Shown here in pieces: positions 1 to 7,142 of a DNA stretch of 8,655 bases; position 1 is the first letter of the stretch, and each line of letters opens with the position of its first letter. Location: assembly GCA_934725835.1 (NCBI GenBank), contig CAKVCR010000110.1, positions 1 to 8,655 of the forward strand, written 5' to 3'. Under the pieces are notes generated by a model. The model worked only from the letters and a program-made list of their open reading frames with translations, ran no database searches and was not told where the DNA came from. The DNA comes from an uncultured Odoribacter sp. GTDB taxonomy: Bacteria; Bacteroidota; Bacteroidia; Bacteroidales; Marinifilaceae. Position numbers and translations under genes: made by a program.

Positions 1-51
1 GTCCGCACTTGCAGACACCCCATAAAAACCTTGATAGTATTCTATTGACAA
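1..51 (-). CDS. Possible start of a further gene downstream of brxL (partial)
   Basis: After the brxL stop, the minus strand has an open frame from a TTG at 51-49 to the window edge, reading (M)SIEYYQGFYGVSASAD. Its composition looks protein-like and no stop occurs. A stop lies in this frame at 75-73, so TTG is the only plausible start in view. The SD (AAAGAA) is weak. A competing frame has an ATG at 23-21. Only 17 codons are visible, so neither family nor reality can be judged; it may be an accessory gene at the end of the BREX operon. Confidence 0.3.
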   Translation of the reverse strand, partial: MSIEYYQGFYGVSASAD

Positions 52-91
52 ATTGTTCTTTAAAAAGTTCTGTTAGCAATTTATATCGCTT

Positions 92-2110
92 TCACTCTAT
101 TCCTAATGCTTTGATAACCGCATCTTCAGCTGTTCCATAAAAAGAAATTTGGAATTTAGCAAATAAATCACTGGGAACTGTTACTATATCTCCGGCATTA
201 CTCATCGGCATGAGAACTTTTTTTGCTCCAGCATCAAAGCACACTTGCAAAGCATCAGCCAAATCCGTCACCTTGCTTATTGTTCCGCCGATAGTCATTG
301 AGCCGAGAACTATCATTTGGGCTGCAAGCGGCCTATTGAGCGATGCGCTGCAAAACGATATATACGCAGCAATTGCTAAACTTGAATCAATTCCTATCCC
401 CTGACAATCCTCAACATGCATTAAATAGTCTTTTGATTCAATGGCAATGCTTTGACTTAAATGTTTTGCATTAGCTTTAAAATAATTTTGAGCTGTTTTG
501 ATAGATTCTTTTAATTCCTTTGAACTTCCTAAGCCAGTAGTTTCAAATTTGCCAGAACCTTTTTCATTTAAAGAGCATTCAATATGCGCAACTCCCAGCA
601 TTGAGTTATTATTGCTAATAGCGTATACACTTCCTATGGGACCCTGCCCTTCCGGAATAAGTTTGCCGCCACCCTGCTCTTTCACCGAAACGAACTTTTC
701 TTCCATGTTTTCCAAATCTATGTAAGAAAACTGCGTATCGTAAAATTCCATTCCGCCAAGCTTCTTTAATTGTTCTTTAACTCTCCTTCTGCTTTCCAAT
801 GCATATACAAGAATCTCTTCCACGTCCTCTTTCGTATAATTATTATCCGGATAAATCAATTTACAGAGAGCGGAAACCGATTTATTTACAGCCATTGTAT
901 CTCTCTGATTCAAACAGCGACCAAGTTTAAAGTACTTATGGTAACAGTCCGCCTCACTACGTTTTCTCATTTCTCTTAAAAATTCCGCAAAGTAGTCAGA
1001 CACAAATCCCCAATTATCAGTAAAAAACTCAGGTCTTAATTTCGGGATTTCCCATCCCGGAATATACATATGCATTCTGTCTAAAAATGCAGTATCTATC
1101 ATTTTTTCGGGGAAAGGCTCAAATAACGTAGAGGTCTTTAACAAGGATTCAACACTTTGATTGATATTGCCCTCGAATACCATTGAGGCTTTTGCTATAA
1201 CAGATTCTTTCCCTCGAACAAACGATCCACTGTTCATATAATCTTTCATTATCTGAACACCGTCATTATCCTTAAACTTAATACCTGCCACCTCATCAAA
1301 AGCAACTACATCCCACATTCCGACTAAGCCTACAGTCTTTTTCGACATATTGTAAAAAAGATTCGCGACGGTAGTCTGTCCGCCGGATAGCAAAATTGAA
1401 TTTGGAGACAATTCTTTATATATGTGTGATTTTCCGGTACTTCTCGGCCCGAGCTCACAAATATTCATATTGGACTCGATCATTGGCGCTATCCTTGCCA
1501 GCATATGCCATTTTATCCGATCATCAAAACAAGAGCATTCCATCCCTGTGCTTCTGATAATCAAATCTATCCATTCTTCTTTTGTGAATTGTTTTCTCGC
1601 ATCAATAATCTCTTGAAGGTTGAAGCCCGGCATTTGTATAGGCGTAATTTCATTAATAACGAATGCACCGCCTGCATCTTCGTCATATTCATAAGATAGT
1701 TGAACAATACACCAAATGCCATCGCTGAGAAGGCGCTCATTTTCTTTTACAAACCTATCGGGAATCACATTACTAATTCCCATATTGTGAAGCGATGCGA
1801 TATAGACATTTCGCTTTTCATTAAAATGAGCATCAACAACATCAATTACGTTATATGAACCGAAGTCTCTAATTCTTGATTTAATAAGTTCAACTTCATC
1901 ATTGCGAACATAATTATCGGCAAGTATCTTTTTAACCTGAGCTATTCCATCCTCAATTTCTTTATCGTCATCAGAGGTGCAATATGTCCCCAATAAGTAT
2001 TCCAATACATAGGTCGGAACATTCGATGCTCCTTTAACAAGTTTCGTTGCACCCTTTTTCACAACTCTTCCTGAAAAGACGTCGTATACCTTTTTATCTA
2101 ATTCGTCCAT
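92..2110 (-). CDS. brxL: BREX-1 system AAA+ / Lon-like protein BrxL
   Basis: A 672-residue protein, normal length for BrxL of type 1 BREX. The N-terminal region has the family block VVKKGATKLVKG..VPTYVLEYLLGTYC (17-44). The AAA+ core has Walker A GPRSTGKS (221-228), Walker B VVAFDE (268-273, D272/E273), a polar sensor-like segment GNINQS (314-319) and a candidate arginine finger in FLDRMH (342-347). The C-terminal 180 residues resemble the Lon (S16) protease fold, with GIDSSLAIAAYISFC (573-587) around the serine position and SMTIGGTISKVTDLADALQ (604-622) around the lysine position. From published work, BrxL is a DNA-binding AAA+ ring required for phage restriction but not for methylation. It is the last canonical gene, as in other type 1 loci. 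GGAG at 2118-2121 lies just after the pglZ stop and sets the ATG at 2110. No truncation is visible. Confidence 0.97.
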   Translation of the reverse strand: MDELDKKVYDVFSGRVVKKGATKLVKGASNVPTYVLEYLLGTYCTSDDDKEIEDGIAQVKKILADNYVRNDEVELIKSRIRDFGSYNVIDVVDAHFNEKRNVYIASLHNMGISNVIPDRFVKENERLLSDGIWCIVQLSYEYDEDAGGAFVINEITPIQMPGFNLQEIIDARKQFTKEEWIDLIIRSTGMECSCFDDRIKWHMLARIAPMIESNMNICELGPRSTGKSHIYKELSPNSILLSGGQTTVANLFYNMSKKTVGLVGMWDVVAFDEVAGIKFKDNDGVQIMKDYMNSGSFVRGKESVIAKASMVFEGNINQSVESLLKTSTLFEPFPEKMIDTAFLDRMHMYIPGWEIPKLRPEFFTDNWGFVSDYFAEFLREMRKRSEADCYHKYFKLGRCLNQRDTMAVNKSVSALCKLIYPDNNYTKEDVEEILVYALESRRRVKEQLKKLGGMEFYDTQFSYIDLENMEEKFVSVKEQGGGKLIPEGQGPIGSVYAISNNNSMLGVAHIECSLNEKGSGKFETTGLGSSKELKESIKTAQNYFKANAKHLSQSIAIESKDYLMHVEDCQGIGIDSSLAIAAYISFCSASLNRPLAAQMIVLGSMTIGGTISKVTDLADALQVCFDAGAKKVLMPMSNAGDIVTVPSDLFAKFQISFYGTAEDAVIKALGIE

Positions 2111-2122
2111 AGTATATCTCCG

Positions 2123-4651
2123 TTAAAAAATCTTGAATCCGAGAATATCAATTATGAATTGCTCTCGTTCAATAAATTCATCTTGTTTTGCCGCATTCCT
2201 TAAAACCAAGAAATACTTCTTATTCCTATCAAAATCAATGTTTTTAAGCGTAAATCTAACACGGTTAATTCTTGACTCCGGATCGTCACTGCTTGAATTT
2301 GCTACAAACTTATATACCCCGGAGACAACGTTTTCTTTTTCATCTATAAAGAACGTCTCACAAGTTATCGGTTGCTTTTTATCTTCGACTTTTTCGGTCT
2401 GTTCAAAATCAAGAGTAAAACTACGATTGGTAATCTTACGAGTTATACTCTTTAATCTAATCCCAACCGGAGCCACCGTCTCCACATTCTTAGTTGCTCT
2501 TAATTCGCTTATATGAATGATCGGAACAACAATTTCTTGTAGTGAAGCACCTCCGTGAACATACTGTATTCCTCCGCCCTGTGTTTTAAACAAATCATAA
2601 GCATACGGCATAATTATTTTATACTGACCTTCTGACACGTTCCTTAACTTAAACTCTGTTGTATACGGGACAGTCAAATTTTCATCGTCCGTGAGTAAAT
2701 ACCTCTTAGAAGCTTCTAATGCACCCAATTGAACTATGTCATTATATTTCTGCGCGACTCCAATAACGTTCTTTCTATATAAAAAACCATGATCCGCCGT
2801 TATATAGAAATTAGAAATTTGTAAGTTATTATATAACTTTCTCACCAACGCAACAATTTCATTTACTGCTATTTCCGCAACATCGAATACTTTATCTTCA
2901 TTATGCTCTCCGGCATTATCTATCACATCATGATAGATATATACCAATGTTTTATCTTGCATGTATGCTCTTAATTCATTACGTGAAAAGCCGTTTATAT
3001 CGCTATAAGAAATTGCGGCATAAGATTCGCATTTATCTTGTAAAATAGCATTACGAGCTGAAATGCTATTTGTTGGCTTTCCATCAACAAAAACAGCTTT
3101 ATCCGCATACTCAATCGTTTTATGCGGCAACAAATTCGCCATACCGAATCTCGTTTCACTCGGCAACGGAGAAATAGCATAATTTATTGTCGTTCCGCCT
3201 TTTAATACAGAATCAGTCTTAATATTGTCAACAATTTCCTGTCCAATTTCATATCTTAACGCATCGGAAATGATGACAAACATTTTTTTGAAAGGATGTT
3301 TTTGTAGTAATCGGTAAAAATCTTTCGTTTTTTGTATTCCCGCAAAGTCCCATTCCTTTTCCTTTTCAAGCGCATTACTGAATTCTTTTCCTATTTTATT
3401 CAAAAAACCGTCTTCATAACGCAACTCTATTGTTGAACAGTAATCTTCAAATTCCGGGATTGGATTATCGATTTTTTTATACGCAGCAAAAATTCGACGA
3501 TAGTATGTATCTATTTTATAATACTTTTCAGTGTAATCTTTGATATAATCTGATGCAGATTGCCCGACAAGAATAGGCTGTTCCAATGCCCTTGAAAAAG
3601 CCAAAGACGCCGATAAAAATTCGTAATCAAACTTGTATTTTTCATACCACATCGAATTGATTCGAGATGCGATTATTTTCTCAAAGGTCTCAAAATCAAG
3701 GCTCCCCTTTACAAGGCTGCTCGCGATATTCTTAATTATATTTATATCAATACACTCGAAAACATCTGCATATTGCATTGATGCCAAATCTTTATTTACA
3801 ATCAATCCATCGATATTCATGTCAAGTGCCTTGCTTAATTGCAATGCCTCATATCTTTTATCCAACTTGATTTTTTCAATAAAAAATTTCGCATCCATTT
3901 TTCCCGCGCCTTCAATCATAAATTGCGAATAGAAAGGCGGGATCTTTTCAAATTCTGTCCTTTGATCAAGAAATGCTGTAAACAGGAATTTTTTTATCAA
4001 AGTTTCGATTTTTAACGAACCATCGTAATTATAAGCAATGCAAATCGTATCCCATAAGAATTGCTCGAAGCCAAATTTAACCAACTCGTTATACTTGCTG
4101 TTTTGCGTATCGTCAAAAACAAGTTCCGTTAAAACCGCCTCTATAGTAGGAGCCGCCGCCTTTACAAGTACCGCCATCATTCCAAGCTTCATATCGTCGG
4201 CATGAACGGAATCATCAATAGAAATATAGGTCGCAAGCTTTTTATTTCTCGCTTCACTATCAAAAAATTTAATATGTCTTTCTATCACTTTCCGTAAATC
4301 GGTGTTTGTAAGATTAAGCCGGCGCATTGTAAGAGCAACTGTATCGGCATAATATTCATCGCTGTACATCAATATATCCAAGAGCCAATTATCAATATCC
4401 TTAGGCTTTTCTGACGGGCTATAAATGAGAATATCTGATGCTACGTCATCATGTTCAACAATCTTTTTTATTTCAAACTCGTTATGATTGCACACCAAAA
4501 GACGACAAAAATCAAGATTGTCGTTCATTAAATCCTCTTTGAAATTTGCGGGCGGATCATACCAAAAAACAATTTTTCGGCCAAGTTCCTTATCTTTCAG
4601 AAAAATCCTTTTCAGTTCTTCTCTCGCTCCTTGATAGTCAATGCTTGCCAT
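2123..4651 (-). CDS. pglZ: BREX-1 system phosphatase PglZ
   Basis: An 842-residue protein, the usual length for type 1 BREX PglZ. The N-terminal half (about 1-450) is a mainly helical region, and YDPPANF (31-37) is typical of the family's opening. The alkaline-phosphatase-superfamily core follows: FVIISDALRYEIG (458-470) with probable metal ligand D463, PLPSETRFGMANLLPH (495-510) around the nucleophile region, YIYHDVIDNAGE (571-582), and ITADHGFLY (617-625) with metal ligands D620 and H621. HGGASLQEIVVPII (699-712) is a further conserved PglZ block. The last 130 residues look like a beta-rich domain. PglZ is essential for BREX defence and, in most systems studied, for host methylation. All expected motifs are intact, so the gene looks functional. 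GGAG at 4657-4660 lies in the 9-base gap after the PglX C-terminal gene, and brxL follows 12 bases downstream. Confidence 0.97.
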   Translation of the reverse strand: MASIDYQGAREELKRIFLKDKELGRKIVFWYDPPANFKEDLMNDNLDFCRLLVCNHNEFEIKKIVEHDDVASDILIYSPSEKPKDIDNWLLDILMYSDEYYADTVALTMRRLNLTNTDLRKVIERHIKFFDSEARNKKLATYISIDDSVHADDMKLGMMAVLVKAAAPTIEAVLTELVFDDTQNSKYNELVKFGFEQFLWDTICIAYNYDGSLKIETLIKKFLFTAFLDQRTEFEKIPPFYSQFMIEGAGKMDAKFFIEKIKLDKRYEALQLSKALDMNIDGLIVNKDLASMQYADVFECIDINIIKNIASSLVKGSLDFETFEKIIASRINSMWYEKYKFDYEFLSASLAFSRALEQPILVGQSASDYIKDYTEKYYKIDTYYRRIFAAYKKIDNPIPEFEDYCSTIELRYEDGFLNKIGKEFSNALEKEKEWDFAGIQKTKDFYRLLQKHPFKKMFVIISDALRYEIGQEIVDNIKTDSVLKGGTTINYAISPLPSETRFGMANLLPHKTIEYADKAVFVDGKPTNSISARNAILQDKCESYAAISYSDINGFSRNELRAYMQDKTLVYIYHDVIDNAGEHNEDKVFDVAEIAVNEIVALVRKLYNNLQISNFYITADHGFLYRKNVIGVAQKYNDIVQLGALEASKRYLLTDDENLTVPYTTEFKLRNVSEGQYKIIMPYAYDLFKTQGGGIQYVHGGASLQEIVVPIIHISELRATKNVETVAPVGIRLKSITRKITNRSFTLDFEQTEKVEDKKQPITCETFFIDEKENVVSGVYKFVANSSSDDPESRINRVRFTLKNIDFDRNKKYFLVLRNAAKQDEFIEREQFIIDILGFKIF

Positions 4652-4660
4652 ACAATCTCC

Positions 4661-5596
4661 TTACTTAATTACTTCAAGAAGGTTCTTCTTTACCTTTGTT
4701 CCGCTATCGGTAACAATTTCTATGTCCTGAAATTTAGCGTAATTTACTTTTACCCCATCATCAAGATCAATATTTATATATTTATTAGCCATGTAGTCAA
4801 GGACCTGACCGTATTCTACCGCCTCGTTATAAGCTCCGGCAAGTTTTATACGTTCTTTTTCAAGCGCAACGCGTTCCCTACCTTCCGCACTTTCTATTTT
4901 CGCAACAAGTTCTTCCAATTCGTTTTTTAACGTGGTAGATTCCGGTAAGAAATATTTTGCATTGATTCGTGCAAGCGTATCTTCGTTATAACGGTGCATA
5001 TAAATAAGACACTTAAATCCACCCTTTTTGCCACTGGTAAACAACCAATATATCGGACGTTTTTGATATATTTTCAAATGATCGGCATAAAATTCATCGT
5101 TAAGATACCTATTGAGCGTTTCTTCTGATGCTTCGTTTTGCTTTTTTCCTAAAGCGTCCGCGATAAAATCAATATTTTGACGATATGTATCTTCGCCGTA
5201 AATATGCTTTATAAGTTTAATCAACCTTGCCGTCATACCGTCTTCCATACCAATGGCGGTATAAATGGGAACGATTCCGTCATCGTCAGGCTTATATGTA
5301 ACATACTTGCTATCGTCCCACTCGCCGCCGGCATAAGCAAGGCCTTCTACATCAAGTGAATATCTACCCATAACAAGCCCTATCATATAAGAGATCAGCG
5401 ATTTAATCTCTCTTGTAAGATCTGCCTTTCTGACGGTAATGTCTTTATCTTCGACTTCCGGTGTAAGCTCGTCCTGCAATCCGTAAATATCAATAAAGAT
5501 ACGGTTGAGTTCTTCTTCGTTCGCTTTGAGCGTGTTAAACCTCTCGTTGCACTCCGCTTCCCATTCTTTATATTTATCTGCAATCAATCTGCCCAT
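4661..5596 (-). CDS. PglX C-terminal domain encoded as a separate gene
   Basis: A 311-residue protein corresponding to the final third of canonical BREX type 1 PglX. Recognisable blocks are YKEWEAECNERF (9-20), NEEELNRIFIDIYGLQDELT (26-45), KADLTREIKSLISY (57-70), MGRYSLDVEGLAYAGGEWD (76-94), IYQKRPIYWLF (176-186), GGFKCLIYMHRYN (192-204), a charged probable coiled coil (about 222-252) and INIDLDDGVKVNY (264-276) near the end. In ordinary PglX this follows the TRD directly, a short way after the HPL motif. Here it has its own ATG at 5596 with GGGAG 8 bases upstream inside the previous gene, whose TAA abuts this ATG. It contains no methyltransferase motif. It is 9 bases from pglZ. Likely role (inference): a shared scaffold docking the methyltransferase core and one of the TRD polypeptides, or the contact with PglZ and other BREX proteins. 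The first eight residues (MGRLIADK) resemble linker sequence, which supports a clean domain-boundary split. Confidence 0.9.
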   Translation of the reverse strand: MGRLIADKYKEWEAECNERFNTLKANEEELNRIFIDIYGLQDELTPEVEDKDITVRKADLTREIKSLISYMIGLVMGRYSLDVEGLAYAGGEWDDSKYVTYKPDDDGIVPIYTAIGMEDGMTARLIKLIKHIYGEDTYRQNIDFIADALGKKQNEASEETLNRYLNDEFYADHLKIYQKRPIYWLFTSGKKGGFKCLIYMHRYNEDTLARINAKYFLPESTTLKNELEELVAKIESAEGRERVALEKERIKLAGAYNEAVEYGQVLDYMANKYINIDLDDGVKVNYAKFQDIEIVTDSGTKVKKNLLEVIK

Positions 5597-6421
5597 TTAC
5601 TTTACTCCCGTATTGATTATTGTATTAAAAAGAGCTATTCCTTTTTCATCGTTTAATTTGTCTACTCGCAAGATTTCATATTGATCCATAAAGCCATATC
5701 GTTTTAACTCTTGCACCATTTTTAATGCGTTTGCATTCGGCTTCACCCACATTTTTTGTCCGTATAATAGGTTTGCTTTAATGCAGGAATCTTGCCTATT
5801 TTGTAGTCCCTCATAGGAATTTAAACCGTTCTCTATTATAACGCAATACTTTTTCCGTTCTTCTTCCGGCAACCGTTTCAAATCATCGGTATCATACAAT
5901 GGCTTAAATGTTAAAGTGTCATTCCCCTCCGGAATAGTCTGACCATACCCTATGTATTTTTTGCGTTTTATTTCTTCCTCTTTATCTGCGGTTAGCCCGT
6001 TTATCAAACGAAACAATTCTCTGTCGTGCGGCACAAAGTCAAGAGTAAGTTCTTCGGGTAAATAAGTCGCACATTTCGCTCGAACGTAAATCAGTTGACT
6101 TTTTAATCGTTCAGTCAATTCCGACAAACTTTGAAATGGAACAGGCTTGTAATCGTCGTCCTTGTGCGCATATTTTTTATCTCGCTCATAATAAATCCGA
6201 TCTATTGCTGCTTCTTCGGCACATAGCTTCTTTTTTTGTTCCGGAAAAGATTTGTCGAGAACCGCACAACAATTAACATAGAAATTTTGCAGGATAGAAT
6301 ATTCCCTATCTCGTAAATTGATATTAGCAATAATCGGAACGTTTTCGGCTATATACCACATACTGTCAACGTTCTTTTTTGCGTCTATTATTAACTTCGC
6401 AAGTTCCCATTCTTTTGCCAT
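5597..6421 (-). CDS. HEPN-like protein embedded within the split pglX
   Basis: A 274-residue, charged, soluble protein with no signal peptide or membrane segment. I do not recognise it as a standard BREX component. Residues 1-120 look mostly helical and contain ERDKKYAHKDDDY (79-91), which holds R80-D81-x4-H86. This fits the R-polar-x(3-5)-H signature of HEPN ribonucleases, and the wording recalls AbiU2-like HEPN proteins (R-[ND]-K-x2-A-H). The remaining part (about 125-274) has a lysine- and glutamate-rich stretch (145-156) and a segment around MWVKPNANALKMVQELKRYGF (224-244); I cannot assign it. The start ATG follows AGGGG placed directly after the stop of TRD copy 3. Its TAA abuts the ATG of the PglX C-terminal gene, so translation is probably coupled. 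Its position between a TRD and the PglX C-terminal domain suggests co-regulation with PglX, as an abortive-infection effector or a structural partner. Gene confidence is high; function is tentative. Confidence 0.9.
   Translation of the reverse strand: MAKEWELAKLIIDAKKNVDSMWYIAENVPIIANINLRDREYSILQNFYVNCCAVLDKSFPEQKKKLCAEEAAIDRIYYERDKKYAHKDDDYKPVPFQSLSELTERLKSQLIYVRAKCATYLPEELTLDFVPHDRELFRLINGLTADKEEEIKRKKYIGYGQTIPEGNDTLTFKPLYDTDDLKRLPEEERKKYCVIIENGLNSYEGLQNRQDSCIKANLLYGQKMWVKPNANALKMVQELKRYGFMDQYEILRVDKLNDEKGIALFNTIINTGVK
5605..5609 (-). promoter_or_regulatory. Ribosome binding site for the PglX C-terminal gene
   Basis: GGGAG lies within the last codons of the HEPN-like gene, 8 bases before the ATG at 5596. 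It shows that the C-terminal domain has a proper initiation site and is not merely a readthrough remnant. Confidence 0.7.
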
Positions 6422-6426
6422 AATAG

Positions 6427-6431
6427 CCCCT
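6427..6431 (-). promoter_or_regulatory. Ribosome binding site for the HEPN-like gene
   Basis: AGGGG directly follows the TAA of TRD copy 3 and lies 5 bases before the ATG at 6421, supporting that start and translation coupled to the TRD. Confidence 0.7.
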
Positions 6432-7133
6432 TTATATCAGCGGATGTTTTTTGAAATTCCAAGAAGTTTCAAAAGAATCCCAGTCTTCTTTACATCTTTC
6501 GATGTTCTCATCTGTGTCTTTATTGATAACATCATTATTAACTTTGATTAGTGGTAAATTACATATATCAGTCGATAGTGTATTTATTGTAGGATTGAAC
6601 GAAGTCAATAACAACAAGGATATTTTCGTATTCAAGAAAGCTAATATGTAATTATAGTTATAGTCTTGAATATATATGGTTGGTGTAGCCGTCCCACAAA
6701 CAGCGTTTTCAATAAGACGAAATGATTTATCATTGCCTCCTACCTGAGACCATCCTATCCCTTTCTTAAAATAATAGTCAGCATCTCCTCTTCTTATTGA
6801 TGGATTCCATTTCTCTTCGTCATAGAAATCCCTTAGTTTTATGACATACTCATAATTGCCATACCATTTTCTGAAAGAACCACCTTTTTGAAAAACATGA
6901 TACATTTCATAATCTTCTTTTCCTTGAAACGACACTTGGGGGAAAGAGATTTCATGCCATAATCTTACAAAGAAAGGATCATTACCTGTTACAACTCCAG
7001 CTTTGGGAGTACAACAGTCTTGCACTCTATCTTTCCCAAAGGCACCTACGATTTTTTTAGACAACCAATATGCAAAGACAGACCCCGGAAACACGGAAAA
7101 GTCTTTAGAATCAAATATAAATGTTCTCTCCAT
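6432..7133 (-). CDS. Free-standing PglX target-recognition domain, copy 3 (most divergent)
   Basis: A 233-residue protein starting at the ATG at 7133. A longer frame opens at 7214, but it would overlap the end of copy 2, and its first 27 residues are a shadow of copy 2 coding. The 7133 start has a GAGGT site 4 bases upstream and aligns with the leaders of the other copies. Motifs are FPGSVFAYW (15-23), VTGNDPFFVRLWHE (48-61), QKGGSFRKWYG (82-92), DYYFKKGIGWSQ (119-130), YILAFLN (162-168), NPTINTLSTDICNLPL (180-195) and the terminal SFETSWNFKKHPLI (220-233). It departs from copies 1 and 2 in the first box (FPGSV for IPGSP) and lacks the WFP before NKGG, so it probably recognises a different target. 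The HEPN-like gene follows after 10 bases. As with copy 2, no catalytic methyltransferase motif is present. Role is inferred. Confidence 0.82.
   Translation of the reverse strand: MERTFIFDSKDFSVFPGSVFAYWLSKKIVGAFGKDRVQDCCTPKAGVVTGNDPFFVRLWHEISFPQVSFQGKEDYEMYHVFQKGGSFRKWYGNYEYVIKLRDFYDEEKWNPSIRRGDADYYFKKGIGWSQVGGNDKSFRLIENAVCGTATPTIYIQDYNYNYILAFLNTKISLLLLTSFNPTINTLSTDICNLPLIKVNNDVINKDTDENIERCKEDWDSFETSWNFKKHPLI
6439..6478 (-). repeat. TRD-end direct repeat, copy 3
   Basis: These bases encode the SFETSWNFKKHPL end of TRD copy 3, nearly identical to the copy 2 repeat 709 bases away in the same orientation. As direct repeats they could support deletion or duplication of a whole TRD unit, but not inversion. 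Confidence 0.8.
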
Positions 7134-7137
7134 GCTT

Positions 7138-7142
7138 ACCTC
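7138..7142 (-). promoter_or_regulatory. Ribosome binding site deciding the TRD copy 3 start
   Basis: GAGGT lies 4 bases before the ATG at 7133 and overlaps the TGA stop of copy 2. It selects 7133 over the upstream in-frame ATG at 7214 and implies coupled translation of copies 2 and 3. Confidence 0.7.

Noticed and set aside
1..91. Transcription terminator after brxL
   Set aside because: I found no GC-rich stem followed by a U-run on the minus strand here.
210..979. Plus-strand open frames over brxL (64-75 residues)
   Set aside because: They are antisense to an intact, motif-rich BrxL coding sequence and have no recognisable motifs or SDs.
2133..2516. A 127-residue plus-strand open frame over the end of pglZ
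   Set aside because: It is antisense to conserved PglZ coding and its composition is that of a shadow frame. The same applies to plus-strand frames at 3633-3932 and 4631-4930.
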